Below, piece by piece: positions 1-8,881 of a DNA stretch of 64,000 nucleotides (its first letter is position 1; every line of letters starts with the position of its first letter). Below the pieces are notes generated by a model. The model saw only the letters and a list, made by a program, of their open reading frames with translations, did no database searches and had not been told where the DNA came from. The position numbers and the translations under genes are program-made. The stretch lies in NCBI GenBank assembly GCA_020852275.1, contig JADZBE010000038.1, forward strand, positions 109,374 through 173,373. The letters run 5' to 3'. This stretch comes from Phycisphaerales bacterium. Lineage in GTDB: Bacteria > Planctomycetota > Phycisphaerae > UBA1845.

Positions 1-50
1 AAAAGAAATCCGTCGCCGCCAAGGCGCAGCCCGTCGGAGCCGCGGTATGA
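1..50 (+). CDS. 3' end of an unidentified gene (partial)
   Basis: An open frame enters from the left edge in frame 3 and reads KKSVAAKAQPVGAAV before a TGA at 48-50. The TGA overlaps the ATG of the next gene as ATGA, which suggests translational coupling. The Lys/Ala-rich tail is not enough to identify the protein. Its partner is a CheY-like receiver, so a chemotaxis or signalling protein is possible, but that is inference from position only. Confidence 0.55.
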   Translation, partial: KKSVAAKAQPVGAAV

Positions 51-427
51 AAGTGATGCTCGTTGACGATTCCCGCACGATCCGAAACATCCAGCGCAAC
101 GTGCTCAGCCAGCTCGGCTACACCGACATCGTCGAGGCCGGCGACGGCGTGGAAGCGCTCGCCAGGATGGCCGAGGGGATGCCCGAGCTGATGCTGATCG
201 ACTGGAACATGCCCAACATGGACGGCATCACGCTGGTGCGCAAGATCCGCGAGACGAACAAGACGATTCCCCTGATCATGGTGACGACGGAGGCGGAAAA
301 AACCCGCGTCATCGAGGCGATCAAAGCCGGCGTCAACAACTACTGCATCAAGCCTTTCACGGTCGAGTCCCTTGGCGAGAAGATCAACCAGACGCTGGGC
401 AAGGCGACCGCCGCGGCCACGGCGTAG
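47..427 (+). CDS. CheY-like single-domain response regulator
   Basis: A stand-alone receiver domain of 126 residues with no output domain, so it probably acts by protein-protein contact, as CheY does at the flagellar motor. The acidic pocket D7/D8, phospho-acceptor D52 (in LMLIDWNMPNMDG), switch T80 (VTT) and K102 (IKPF) are all present. The ATG overlaps the TGA of the upstream partial gene (ATGA), so the two are probably co-translated. CheY-type is the best call, but a receiver serving another two-component pathway cannot be excluded because no other chemotaxis gene is in view. Confidence 0.93.
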   Translation: MKVMLVDDSRTIRNIQRNVLSQLGYTDIVEAGDGVEALARMAEGMPELMLIDWNMPNMDGITLVRKIRETNKTIPLIMVTTEAEKTRVIEAIKAGVNNYCIKPFTVESLGEKINQTLGKATAAATA

Positions 428-503
428 CCGCGTCCTCAGGATTCCCTGGCCGATGACGGCTTCCTGAAGTTCGCCCGCGAAACGTCCGAAAACTCAAGCG
501 GAC

Positions 504-2123
504 GTGGACACCCATTTCCCAAGCACAGGCACGCACCACCGGCGCCGCGCCATCATCGACGCGTCGCTGATCGCGCTGATGGCGCTGGCGGCGGAGGCCG
601 GCCACTTCGTCGTGCGCCACGGCCGTGCGGTGACCTGCGCCGATTCGATGCAGTACCTCGACAACGCGCTGGCGATTCTCGACCCGGACGTCAGCGCGGA
701 TTTCGCCTTCCGCAAGCCCGGCTACTCATTCCTGATGGCGCTTTGTCTCGCGGTCAGCGGTGGCGCCGGATGGGCGGTCGTGGCGGTCAATCATCTGCTG
801 GCTGCCACGCTTGCTCCGCTGGCGTACGCGCTGGGGCTTCGCCTCTCCGGAATGCGTGGCGTCGGGTGGATCGCCGGGCTGCTGGCCCTCGCCCGGCTCC
901 AGACGTTCCTCTGGAGCGATCGGATTCTCGCGGAGCCGCTGTTCGCAGTGCTCGTCACGGCGGCGCTGCTGGCGACGGCGGGTGTTGCGGGATCATCCCC
1001 ATCCCGGCGATGCGCGTCGATGGGCGGCGTGGCGCTGGCGGCGGCGTGGCTGGTCCGCGCCTCCGCGACGGCGGTGATTCCGGCGACGCTCGTCTGGATG
1101 GCGTGGCGCTGCCGCAAGAACGGTGTTCGACGACTTGCGGTCACGTGCGGGTGTTTTTTCGCTCCGGTGATGGGTGCGTGGCTGCTGGAGTGCTCGCTCA
1201 ACCTCGCGGGCACGGGCGATTTTCGACCTTGCACGGGCACGCTGGGGCCGATGCTCGTCATGCGCGCCTGTTCCTTGCAGGGAGCGCCGCTCAGCGCTGG
1301 GGCGTCCCAGCAGGAATGCCTCTCCCTGCTCCCTGAGCGCGCGGCCGATGAGGCCTACCGGGTGAACAAACTCGATGCGTGGGTCGCCCGCGCGCGTGCC
1401 GTCCGCGACCGCGGGCTAAGTGAATGGGAGACGGATGCGCTGATGCGACAGGCGGGGTGGGACACGCTGATGGACCACGCGCCCGCCTATGCGCGCACCA
1501 CCGCTGAGCTGACGGCGCTGCAACTCTGGCGGGGGGGCGATCAGTGGCTCTCGGATGCCTTCATTCGCGAGGACGCTCTGCCGGTCATTTCCACTTCGAC
1601 GGAAGCGTCTCCGTCCCGCGAGCCACCGGCGTGGTTCGTCGGGTGCGCTCTTCCGCATCGCAGCGAAGCCCGCGCCACCGAGGTCGCGCGGATGCTGCAG
1701 GATTTTGAGACTAGGAAAGCGGGGTTCTCCGGCTCGCAGCCCTGGAACACGCTGCGCTACGCCGTCATGCACCGGGTCGCCAAGGCGTGCTTCGCTGCGG
1801 CGGCGGCGCTGGGACGCATCCCTCCCCTCCTGTCGCTGCTGCTCTGTTTCTGGTTGTGCCGCGATCGCGGACTCTGCGCGTTGCTTGCCCTGGTTTACGT
1901 CGTCGACGCGCTGCTTGCCGCGGCCACGTTGACGAGTCTCGACGTGGTGCCACGGATGCAGGACGTGTGGCTGGGCGCGGACAGCGCTCTCGCGGCGACG
2001 GCGCTGGGGCTTTCGCTTGTCGAGCTGCGTAGAACCGCAGAAAGTCTTGCTTTGCTGCGCATGCGCCAGCTGCGCATGCGCCAACCGATGGATGCCATCG
2101 GCCACGGCTCATCGCACGCGTGA
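504..2123 (+). CDS. Multi-pass membrane protein, possible GT-C glycosyltransferase
   Basis: A 539-residue integral membrane protein starting with GTG. About nine hydrophobic segments can be seen: one near residue 20, a dense group from about 75 to 235, and three near the C-terminus. Between them is a large soluble loop of roughly 250-420. The layout (Asp-containing first loop after TM1, many TMs, large extracytoplasmic loop) resembles GT-C enzymes of the ArnT/PMT type, which move sugars from polyprenyl phosphate. I see no diagnostic motif, so the family is tentative. The GTG has no strong ribosome-binding site, so the exact start is uncertain. Confidence 0.75.
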   Translation: MDTHFPSTGTHHRRRAIIDASLIALMALAAEAGHFVVRHGRAVTCADSMQYLDNALAILDPDVSADFAFRKPGYSFLMALCLAVSGGAGWAVVAVNHLLAATLAPLAYALGLRLSGMRGVGWIAGLLALARLQTFLWSDRILAEPLFAVLVTAALLATAGVAGSSPSRRCASMGGVALAAAWLVRASATAVIPATLVWMAWRCRKNGVRRLAVTCGCFFAPVMGAWLLECSLNLAGTGDFRPCTGTLGPMLVMRACSLQGAPLSAGASQQECLSLLPERAADEAYRVNKLDAWVARARAVRDRGLSEWETDALMRQAGWDTLMDHAPAYARTTAELTALQLWRGGDQWLSDAFIREDALPVISTSTEASPSREPPAWFVGCALPHRSEARATEVARMLQDFETRKAGFSGSQPWNTLRYAVMHRVAKACFAAAAALGRIPPLLSLLLCFWLCRDRGLCALLALVYVVDALLAAATLTSLDVVPRMQDVWLGADSALAATALGLSLVELRRTAESLALLRMRQLRMRQPMDAIGHGSSHA

Positions 2124-2149
2124 ATCCGTTTCGTGCGGGGTGGCGTTGG

Positions 2150-2345
2150 GCCGGCTTCAGCCGGGCGGCTCTTGCCACCGCCTTGAGGCGGTGGGGAACA
2201 TGGCGACAACGCGCCGCCAGTTGGGCTTCAGCCGGCTTGCGCTACCCAGAAGGCAAAACCGGCTGAAGCCGGCTCGACGGTTGCGCCAAACGCCCGCCCC
2301 ACCCGCTCAAGCGGGTGGCAAGCGCTGGTCGGCTGAAGCCGACCC
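2150..2345 (+). repeat. Array of REP-like palindromes
   Basis: The gene-free stretch 2124-2548 holds six palindromes. CCGGCTTCAGCCGG lies at 2151-2164 and a related CTTCAGCC copy near 2224-2234. The complementary-orientation form, with GGCTGAAGCC, lies near 2259-2273 and 2329-2343. Two longer hairpins sit between them: CCACCGCC-TTGA-GGCGGTGG at 2175-2194 and a 20-bp one at 2299-2318. The left half is roughly the mirror of the right half. No gene is supported here. Confidence 0.8.
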
Positions 2346-2548
2346 TCTCTCGGCTCGTACATGGATCGATGCGACTGCAACACTGCTTGGAGCGTTCCCG
2401 GCAGTGGACCATGCGCCGGACAACGGGAGGGACGGATGCGCGGTTCTACTCATCTGCTTGGCTCAACGGCGAACCCTGCGACGCCCGCGATCCCATGCCG
2501 ACGAGCGAAGCTCACGGTATCTGGCGCAGACGATCGCCCCGCCCGGCG

Positions 2549-3781
2549 CTACGGCTTGAACCGGGCGCGCAGTTCGCTTTCCACGTCGCCCATCGAGATG
2601 CCCGCCGCCTGCATCCGCGCCATCAGGTGATACAACACGTCCGCGCATTCCCATACGACGTGCGACCGCTCCGACGCCTCGATCACTTCCTCCGTTTCCT
2701 CGCGGAGCTTCGAGGCCAGCAGCTCGGGATCGTGGATGAGTTTCGCCGTGTAGGATTTCGAAGGCGGCTCAGTCCTGCGCTGATCCAGCGTGCGCTCCAG
2801 CTCGCCCAGCGGATCGCCCGTCGGCACGGCGAAGCACGATCGGACATCCCGGTGACAGGCCGGTCCCCGCTGGCGCACGCGAAAAAGTACGGCGTCGCGA
2901 TCGCAGTCCCAGCGCGCTTCGACAAGCTCCTGCACGTTCCCGGACGTATCGCCTTTCCGCCAGATTTCCCGCCGCGAACGCGACCAGTACACACCGCGCC
3001 CAGTGCTCAGCGCCTCGCGCAAGGATGCCGCGGAGCTGTACGCGAACATGAGCATCTGGCCGCTGTCGGCATCCTGCACGATCGTGGCGATCAGGCCGTC
3101 CCCGTCGAACCGCAGGACGGATGTCCACACGTCGGCGAGGTCGAGCTTGTGCTCGTACAGCGCCCGCCCCACCTGGCTGTGGCAGCCCAGCTCCTCGAGT
3201 TGCTTCACGTCATCCGACGTCGTGATGCCTCCCGCGATGGTGATCGGGACGCGGACCGCTTCGCGCAGGGCACGCGCGGTCTCCGCGTCGAATCCGCCCA
3301 ACATGCCTTCCTTCTCAACCTGCGTGAACAGGAATTCGCCGCAGAAAGGTTCGAGCGCCCGGGCTTTTTCAAGGACATCCGCCCCGGTGGATTTCGTCCA
3401 GCCCTCGACGACGACATCGCGTCCGACGGCATCGAGGCAGGCGATGGTCCACTCGCGCGGAAAGAGCCGCAGAAAATCCGGCGCGGCGCGCGTGCCGATC
3501 ATGACCTTGCTCGCGCCGCGGCGGATCCAATTGCGCACGTCTTCCTCAGTGCGGATGCCGCCGCCGACGCGACACTCCGCCACGCGGCAGCACCGCGCGA
3601 TCAGCGCGGTGTTCTCGCCCTTGCCCATCGCCGAGTCGAGATCGACCACCGCCACCGGACCGAAGCGGTTGAATGTGCGCGCCAGCTCGACCGGATCGCG
3701 CGGATCCGTCAGCACCCGCTCGCGCCCCCGTCGAAGCTGCACGGCCTTGCCGCCCATGATGTCGATACTGGGAAGGATCAT
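2549..3781 (-). CDS. hisA/hisIE: Trifunctional histidine biosynthesis protein HisA-HisI-HisE
   Basis: One 410-residue protein carries three consecutive activities of histidine synthesis. Residues 1-224 are HisA (ProFAR isomerase barrel): MILPSIDIMGG with catalytic D7, the second Asp D117 (CLDAVGRD), and AGGI near 183. Residues 226-318 are HisI (PR-AMP cyclohydrolase): YWSRSRREIWRKGDTSGN, metal ligands D292/D294/D296, and C309, H310, C316. Residues about 325-410 are HisE (PR-ATP pyrophosphatase): REETEEVIEA and ECADVLYHL. A TTG two codons earlier overlaps the uvrB stop, but the ATG at 3781 gives the usual HisA N-terminus and has GAGGTTGAGG in front. Together these cover steps 2-4 of the pathway. 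HisIE fusions are well known; HisA added in front is unusual. It lies 2 bp downstream of uvrB, so probably the same transcript. Confidence 0.95.
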   Translation of the reverse strand: MILPSIDIMGGKAVQLRRGRERVLTDPRDPVELARTFNRFGPVAVVDLDSAMGKGENTALIARCCRVAECRVGGGIRTEEDVRNWIRRGASKVMIGTRAAPDFLRLFPREWTIACLDAVGRDVVVEGWTKSTGADVLEKARALEPFCGEFLFTQVEKEGMLGGFDAETARALREAVRVPITIAGGITTSDDVKQLEELGCHSQVGRALYEHKLDLADVWTSVLRFDGDGLIATIVQDADSGQMLMFAYSSAASLREALSTGRGVYWSRSRREIWRKGDTSGNVQELVEARWDCDRDAVLFRVRQRGPACHRDVRSCFAVPTGDPLGELERTLDQRRTEPPSKSYTAKLIHDPELLASKLREETEEVIEASERSHVVWECADVLYHLMARMQAAGISMGDVESELRARFKP

Positions 3782-3783
3782 CC

Positions 3784-5826
3784 TCAACCTCGGTGCCCCG
3801 CGACCCTGGACTTCTTCGGCTTTGCGCCGGTTGCGCCCGCGTCCGGCTTGCCCAGCGCCGGCAGGCTCTTGAGTTCCTTGATGCGGTCCCGGAGCTTGGC
3901 GGCGCGCTCGAACTCCAACCCCTCGGCGGCCTGCATCATCTCTTCCTCCAACATGCGGACCAGCTCGATGCGGTCCATCTCGCCTTCGGAGGCGCGGACG
4001 GCTTCGGCGGCAATCTTGCGCGCGTTGATGTCGTTGAGCAGGCTGGCGCGGACGGCCTTCTTGATGGTTTCCGGCTTGATGCCATGCTGCGCATTGTACG
4101 CGACCTGCAGGGCGCGGCGGCGGTTGGTCTCGTCGATGGCGCGCTTCATGCTCGGCGTTTCGCGGTCGGCGTAGAGCACGACCAGCGCGTTCACGTTGCG
4201 CGCGGTGCGCCCGATCATCTGGATCAGCGACGTCTCGCTGCGCAGGAAGCCCTCCTTGTCGGCGTCAAGGATGGCCACGAGCGAGACCTCCGGCAGGTCC
4301 AGCCCCTCGCGCAGAAGGTTGACGCCAACGAGTACGTCGAACTCGCCTTCGCGCAGCCCCTTGAGCACCTGCACGCGCTCCAGCGTGTCGATGTCGGAGT
4401 GCAGGTAGCGCCCGCGCAGCCCTTCCTGCTGAATGTACGCGGAGAGATCCTCCGCCAGCCGCTTGGTCAGCGTGGTCACGAGCACGCGCTCTCCGGAGGC
4501 GGCGCGCTCCGCGATCCGTTGCAGCAAATCCGGCACTTGCCCGCGCGCGGGGCGCACGAGGATCTCCGGATCGACCAGGCCCGTCGGGCGGATGATCTGC
4601 TCAACCACTTCGCCACCGGTGGTGCGCAGCTCGTAGGGACCGGGCGTGGCGGAGACGAAGAGCGCGCGGTTCCACATGCCCTCGAACTCCTCGAAGCGCA
4701 TCGGACGGTTGTCCAGGCAGCTCGGCAGGCGGAACCCGTGCTCTACCAGCGTCGCTTTGCGCGCCCGGTCGCCGTTGTACATCGCCCCGATCTGGGGGAC
4801 GCTGACGTGCGATTCGTCGAGAATGAGCAGCAGGTCTTTCGGAAAGTAATCAACGAGCGTGAACGGCTTGGCGCCGGGCGCCGTCCCCGCCAGGTGCCGC
4901 GAGTAGTTCTCGATGCCCGAGCAATACCCGGCCTCGCGGATCATCTCGACGTCGTACTTGGTGCGTGCCGCCAGACGCTGCGCTTCCAGCAGCTTGCCGA
5001 GGCGGCGAAATTCCTTCAGGCGCTGATCCAACTCCTCAAGGATGGATTTGCACGCAGAGTCGATGCGCTCGGCAGGCATGACGTAGTGCACGGCGGGGAA
5101 GATGAAGGTCTTATCCAACATGCCCAGGGACTCGCCCGTCAGCGGATTGATCATCTCAAGCCGCTCGATCTCGTCGCCGAAGAGGTCGATGCGATACACG
5201 AAATCCTCGCCGGCGGGGTACACCTCGACGACGTCGCCGCGCGCGCGGAACGTCTTGCGATCCAGCGAGAGGTCATTGCGCGTGTACTGCAGCTCGACGA
5301 GGCGGCGCAGCAGCTCGTCCCGGTCAAACTGCCGCCCGACCTCGAGCATGATCACGCTGCGCTTGAAGTCCTCGGGCGAGCCGAGGCCGAAAATGCACGA
5401 GACGCTGGCGACGATGATCGCGTCGCGCCGCGAGACCAGCGAGCTGGTGGCGCGGAGGCGCAACAGGTCGATGTCCTCGTTGCGCGACGCGTCCTTTTCA
5501 ATGTAGATGTCGCGCTGCGGGATGTAGGCCTCCGGCTGGTAGTAGTCGTAATAACTGACGAAGAACTCGACGGCGTTGTGGGGGAACAGCTCGCGCATTT
5601 CCTCGAAAAGCTGGGCGGCGAGCGTCTTGTTGTGCGAGATGATGAGCGTGGGGACGTTGAGCCGCTCGATGACGTGGGCCATGGTGAACGTCTTGCCGGA
5701 CCCGGTGACGCCGAGCAGGCACTGACGCGTCTTCCCCTCGTCGAGAAAGCCGCGCGTCAATGCCTCGATCGCGCGCGGCTGATCGCCGGCGGGCACGAGC
5801 GGAGTCTGAATGCGGAAGCGGTCCAT
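3784..5826 (-). CDS. uvrB: Excinuclease ABC subunit B
   Basis: UvrB is the damage-verifying helicase-like subunit of nucleotide excision repair; it is loaded by UvrA and recruits UvrC. The protein has 680 residues, close to the normal length. Walker A is GVTGSGKT at 39-46, the DNA-inserting beta-hairpin is YYDYYQPEAYIP at about 92-103, and helicase motifs follow (DESH, TLTKRLAE, QMIGRTAR). A C-terminal UVR coiled-coil motif at about 620-650 contacts UvrC. The ATG start at 5826 is well placed. The stop lies directly against the histidine fusion gene. Confidence 0.98.
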   Translation of the reverse strand: MDRFRIQTPLVPAGDQPRAIEALTRGFLDEGKTRQCLLGVTGSGKTFTMAHVIERLNVPTLIISHNKTLAAQLFEEMRELFPHNAVEFFVSYYDYYQPEAYIPQRDIYIEKDASRNEDIDLLRLRATSSLVSRRDAIIVASVSCIFGLGSPEDFKRSVIMLEVGRQFDRDELLRRLVELQYTRNDLSLDRKTFRARGDVVEVYPAGEDFVYRIDLFGDEIERLEMINPLTGESLGMLDKTFIFPAVHYVMPAERIDSACKSILEELDQRLKEFRRLGKLLEAQRLAARTKYDVEMIREAGYCSGIENYSRHLAGTAPGAKPFTLVDYFPKDLLLILDESHVSVPQIGAMYNGDRARKATLVEHGFRLPSCLDNRPMRFEEFEGMWNRALFVSATPGPYELRTTGGEVVEQIIRPTGLVDPEILVRPARGQVPDLLQRIAERAASGERVLVTTLTKRLAEDLSAYIQQEGLRGRYLHSDIDTLERVQVLKGLREGEFDVLVGVNLLREGLDLPEVSLVAILDADKEGFLRSETSLIQMIGRTARNVNALVVLYADRETPSMKRAIDETNRRRALQVAYNAQHGIKPETIKKAVRASLLNDINARKIAAEAVRASEGEMDRIELVRMLEEEMMQAAEGLEFERAAKLRDRIKELKSLPALGKPDAGATGAKPKKSRVAGHRG

Positions 5827-6086
5827 GAGACATCCCGATACCCAAAGCCCGCGAGGAAATCAAAGCCCATGAGCCGGGCAGAACTTGTCAGCGCGCGATC
5901 CCCGCGGCTTGCAGACGGGACCCGTAGCGCCGGCGAGGGTCAACGCACGCACGGTCCCGGACGTGCGCGGGTCCCGCTCGGCCTACGGCTGAGCATTCCG
6001 TCGCGCGCTGCGCGACGCGCTTGGAACCACGCCGCTGCGCCGGCCCGATTCCATGCCCTCCGGCCGGGCGGCAGGTCGAGGCGCGA

Positions 6087-7352
6087 TCAGGAGGCGGAAG
6101 GCGCCGGTTCTTCCGGCGGAACAAACGCTTTGGCGTACGGCGAAAGCTGCGGCAGGCGCTTGCAGACGACGTACACGTACGCCGCGCCCGTCAGGAAGAT
6201 CAGGACGCTGATGAACTGCGAAATGGTCAGCCCGCCAACGTCTCGCGGGTTGTCGGTGCGGATGATCTCCTCGAACAAACGCATCACCGGGTACAACAGC
6301 AGCATCACGCCGAACACCGTGCCGTGGCGCTTGCGCTGGTAGAACAGCGAGGAGAGCAGGAAGGAAAGCAGCAGACCGCCGAGGGTGGCGTAGAGCTGCG
6401 TCGGATGGACCGGCAGCGACCGCAGCCCCGCCGCAAGCTGCTGCAACTCGCTCAGCGACGTGCGCGCCGTATCGGGCGGAAACTCGGGCATGGGGAACCG
6501 TTCCGGATGCTCGCGCGATGGAAACGATTGCGCGCGGTGCAAGTGCTTCACGTCCGTCGGAATCTGCACACGCTTGGATTCTTCGATGACCCGTCGCTCC
6601 TCGTCCTCCAGCGATTTCAGCTCCTTCGCCAGGGCGGCAGGATTCAGGTCGCCCGCGCCGGCCTGCAATGCCTGACGGCTGTCCTTGATGTCACTCAGCC
6701 GCCGCTTGAGTTCTCCGATCCTGGCCGTGGGACCCTGCACCTTGTCGATCGGCAGGTGGAGCGCCGTCGCCGGCAGGAGCGAGGGCGCGAGCATGTCCGC
6801 CTGCGTCAGGATGAACTCCGCCGGAACGGCAAGCTGCCGCTCCTCCCACTGGCGGATGAACGCGGGGCTTCCATAGGGAAAACGCACCGCCCACGCAACG
6901 TCCGTCGGCCCACCGAAGCAGCAGCCGTTCAGGAAGCACCCCACGCGCCCGAACGCCAGCCCCCACATCAGCCCGGGCGCCACGATGTCCAGATACAGCC
7001 GGATCGACTGCTTCTTCATCCACAGGTACACGCCCACGGCCGGCACCGCGCCGATCACGGCGCCGAGGAATTCAAACCCGCCGGAGCTGACGTCGAAGAT
7101 CGCCGTCAGCTTGTTCGGCGCGGAGGCGAAGACGGACTTCCAGTAGTGAATGACGTAGAAGACGCGCGAGCCGACCATGCCGAAGATCAGCCCGATGAAG
7201 CACATGTTCAACACGAGGTCCGGGTCGCACTTCACGCGCGTCGCCCGCCGCATGGCGAACCACGCGGCCGACAGAAAGCCCACCATTACGCAAAAGCCGT
7301 AGCTCTTGACGCTGTAGTTGAAACCGGGAATCGTGAACAATTCAGGGTGCAT
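6087..7352 (-). CDS. lgt: Prolipoprotein diacylglyceryl transferase with a large loop insertion
   Basis: Lgt transfers diacylglycerol from phosphatidylglycerol to the lipobox Cys of prelipoproteins in the inner membrane. The signature reads GRVGCFLNGCCFG at about 135-147, with HPTQLYA at 316-322 and several membrane segments. Between them lies an insertion of about 150 charged, partly helical residues (161-313), which gives 421 aa instead of roughly 270-300. The position of E. coli His103 is Leu here (GGFEFLGAVIG) and Asn146 is Cys, as in the GCCxG-type Lgt subfamily. The ATG at 7352 (MHPELFTIPGF) is preferred over an ORF start 12 codons upstream, because it matches the family N-terminus. Confidence 0.93.
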   Translation of the reverse strand: MHPELFTIPGFNYSVKSYGFCVMVGFLSAAWFAMRRATRVKCDPDLVLNMCFIGLIFGMVGSRVFYVIHYWKSVFASAPNKLTAIFDVSSGGFEFLGAVIGAVPAVGVYLWMKKQSIRLYLDIVAPGLMWGLAFGRVGCFLNGCCFGGPTDVAWAVRFPYGSPAFIRQWEERQLAVPAEFILTQADMLAPSLLPATALHLPIDKVQGPTARIGELKRRLSDIKDSRQALQAGAGDLNPAALAKELKSLEDEERRVIEESKRVQIPTDVKHLHRAQSFPSREHPERFPMPEFPPDTARTSLSELQQLAAGLRSLPVHPTQLYATLGGLLLSFLLSSLFYQRKRHGTVFGVMLLLYPVMRLFEEIIRTDNPRDVGGLTISQFISVLIFLTGAAYVYVVCKRLPQLSPYAKAFVPPEEPAPSAS

Positions 7353-7388
7353 GGACCGCCTGCCCCATGAGTCGCACGGGCGGGACAC

Positions 7389-8103
7389 GCGCCGCCGCCT
7401 CCGCGCCTTTCTGCGAGCAGTCTAGCAGCCCGTTGCGAAAGGCGAAACTCGTCGTGCCCGCGAAAGCGAGAATCCGACTCCGTCATTTCCGGGCAGGCAA
7501 GAATCCGATCCCGGTTGATAGCCGCGCAGCCGGAACCCGACTCCGTCATGACCGCGCAAGCAGGAATCCAGCGGACTGCCGTCACGCTTGGGACCCCCTC
7601 CGGCACGGGGGCGACTATCCGAACGCTCAATCCAGAGCTTCCTCGTTGTATCCTGTGGGCAGCCGGCAGCGGCGGCGACGGTGCGTCCCGGTTCGGCGTA
7701 CTCGCCTGCCCGTCGCGCGCGGGGAAAGACCCTGGCGGGAGGAGTACCGCTGACCCTGCCGTCCGCGCTCAGGAATTCGTTCACCTTCAACGAGAGTGAT
7801 TTTGAGCGCCGCCCGCGTAGTTCCGTTGCTCCGCGCATCGGGTGCGAAGCACGTTTTGAAAAGACCAGGAACAGCGGTATCCGGATTGGGACGTAATATC
7901 CCGCCCTTCGCCGCTCCCCCGCTCCACTTCAGGCAGGCCACCGGAGGCGAACTTGTACGTATTCGAGCTCGACCCCGTGTGGCTCCTCACCGTGAGGGCG
8001 CCACTTCGATTCGACGCGCGCGGTGCGCAGCCCCTTGAGGCGCCGTTCGATCCTCTCCTCACCAGGCCGTGGCACGCGCTTGCAACAGCCTGGGGACGGT
8101 CGA
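7389..8103. repeat. Gene-free region with inverted CGTCATTCCCG-type repeat remnants
   Basis: No coding frame here looks real. From about 7446 to 7600 there are degenerate copies of a dispersed element (CCCGCGAAAGCGAGAATCC and relatives such as GCAAGCAGGAATCCAGC). This is the same family as at 10530, 24766, 34296, 55195 and 58738. The rest (7620-8100) shows no recognisable motif to me. Confidence 0.5.
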
Positions 8104-8676
8104 TCAGTCGCGCTCGCCCGTGCTTACCACTTCCAGCAGTTGCACTCCCTCGCGGCCGTTGCAGTGAATTACGCCCACGCGCCCAAACGCCTGGGTCGTG
8201 GCCGGTCGTCCGAAGCACGCCAGGATCGGGGAAGGTGACGCAATGCGGTAGAAGAAGCGCGCGTCCACGCGGCGCAGGACGTTATGCGAGATGAGCACCT
8301 CGCCCAGCGGTTTTCGCCCCGCGAGGATCTCCGTCCTTACGGCCTCATCCACCGAGTCGAGCGCGATGCGCGCTACCCCCACTTCGACCACGTCTTCTCG
8401 CGTCAAGGGTCGAAGCGCGATCTTGCGCGCGTAGGAATTGGAATCCCGGCGGGTATCGAGAACTTCCAATCGCACCGGCTCACCGCAGTGACGTTGCAGA
8501 ACAGTGGTCATGTGATCCTGGTGCACCAGCAGCTCGCGGTAGTCGGCGGGCACGGCATCGGCCGACATGGGTTCCACACAGCGTCTCACCGCCTGGACGT
8601 CGAAGAAGCCGGCGCAGACTTCCAGAAGGGCCGCCATGGCCTTCGACCGTTCCACGATGTTGCAGCCTGCGTGCAT
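8104..8676 (-). CDS. Chorismate pyruvate-lyase-like protein
   Basis: A 190-residue protein whose middle part fits the chorismate lyase / DUF98 fold: LLVHQDHMTTVLQRHCGEP at about 50-68, a VLDTRRDSNSYARKIAL strand pair, then LGEVLISHNVLRRVDARFF at about 123-141. Chorismate lyases release 4-hydroxybenzoate for ubiquinone-type pathways; relatives of unknown substrate are common. The first 40 residues include two Cys and are not recognised. It is the gene after the radical SAM gene on the same strand, separated by a large hairpin. Function is inferred from fold-level similarity only. Confidence 0.75.
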   Translation of the reverse strand: MHAGCNIVERSKAMAALLEVCAGFFDVQAVRRCVEPMSADAVPADYRELLVHQDHMTTVLQRHCGEPVRLEVLDTRRDSNSYARKIALRPLTREDVVEVGVARIALDSVDEAVRTEILAGRKPLGEVLISHNVLRRVDARFFYRIASPSPILACFGRPATTQAFGRVGVIHCNGREGVQLLEVVSTGERD

Positions 8677-8714
8677 GTTTCATTCCGCTCGAACTTGCCT
8701 CGCACAGCGCAATG

Positions 8715-8805
8715 CGTAGGGCGGGCTATGCCCGCCTTCCGCTGCCGAGCGACGTCTGCCCCCCCGCACGTCGCGGTACACCTGGCGGGCATAGCCCGCC
8801 CTACG
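8715..8805. repeat. Large inverted repeat, GTAGGGCGGGC family
   Basis: Arms 8715-8736 (CGTAGGGCGGGCTATGCCCG...) and 8784-8805 are near-perfect reverse complements about 48 nt apart, and each arm is itself palindromic. It lies between two minus-strand genes and could act as a terminator or mRNA-stabilising hairpin. A second copy lies at 38781-38846. Confidence 0.8.
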
Positions 8806-8881
8806 GCCGCGCGGTCGAGGGCAGCGATGCACTCGGCGTGGGCGTACCGCTTCCTCGCGGGCGCGGCGCTGGAAGACACGG

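Noticed and set aside
3793..6342. An 849-codon open frame on the plus strand opposite uvrB and lgt
   Set aside because: It is the antisense shadow of uvrB, caused by high GC and codon bias; the uvrB protein is unmistakable.
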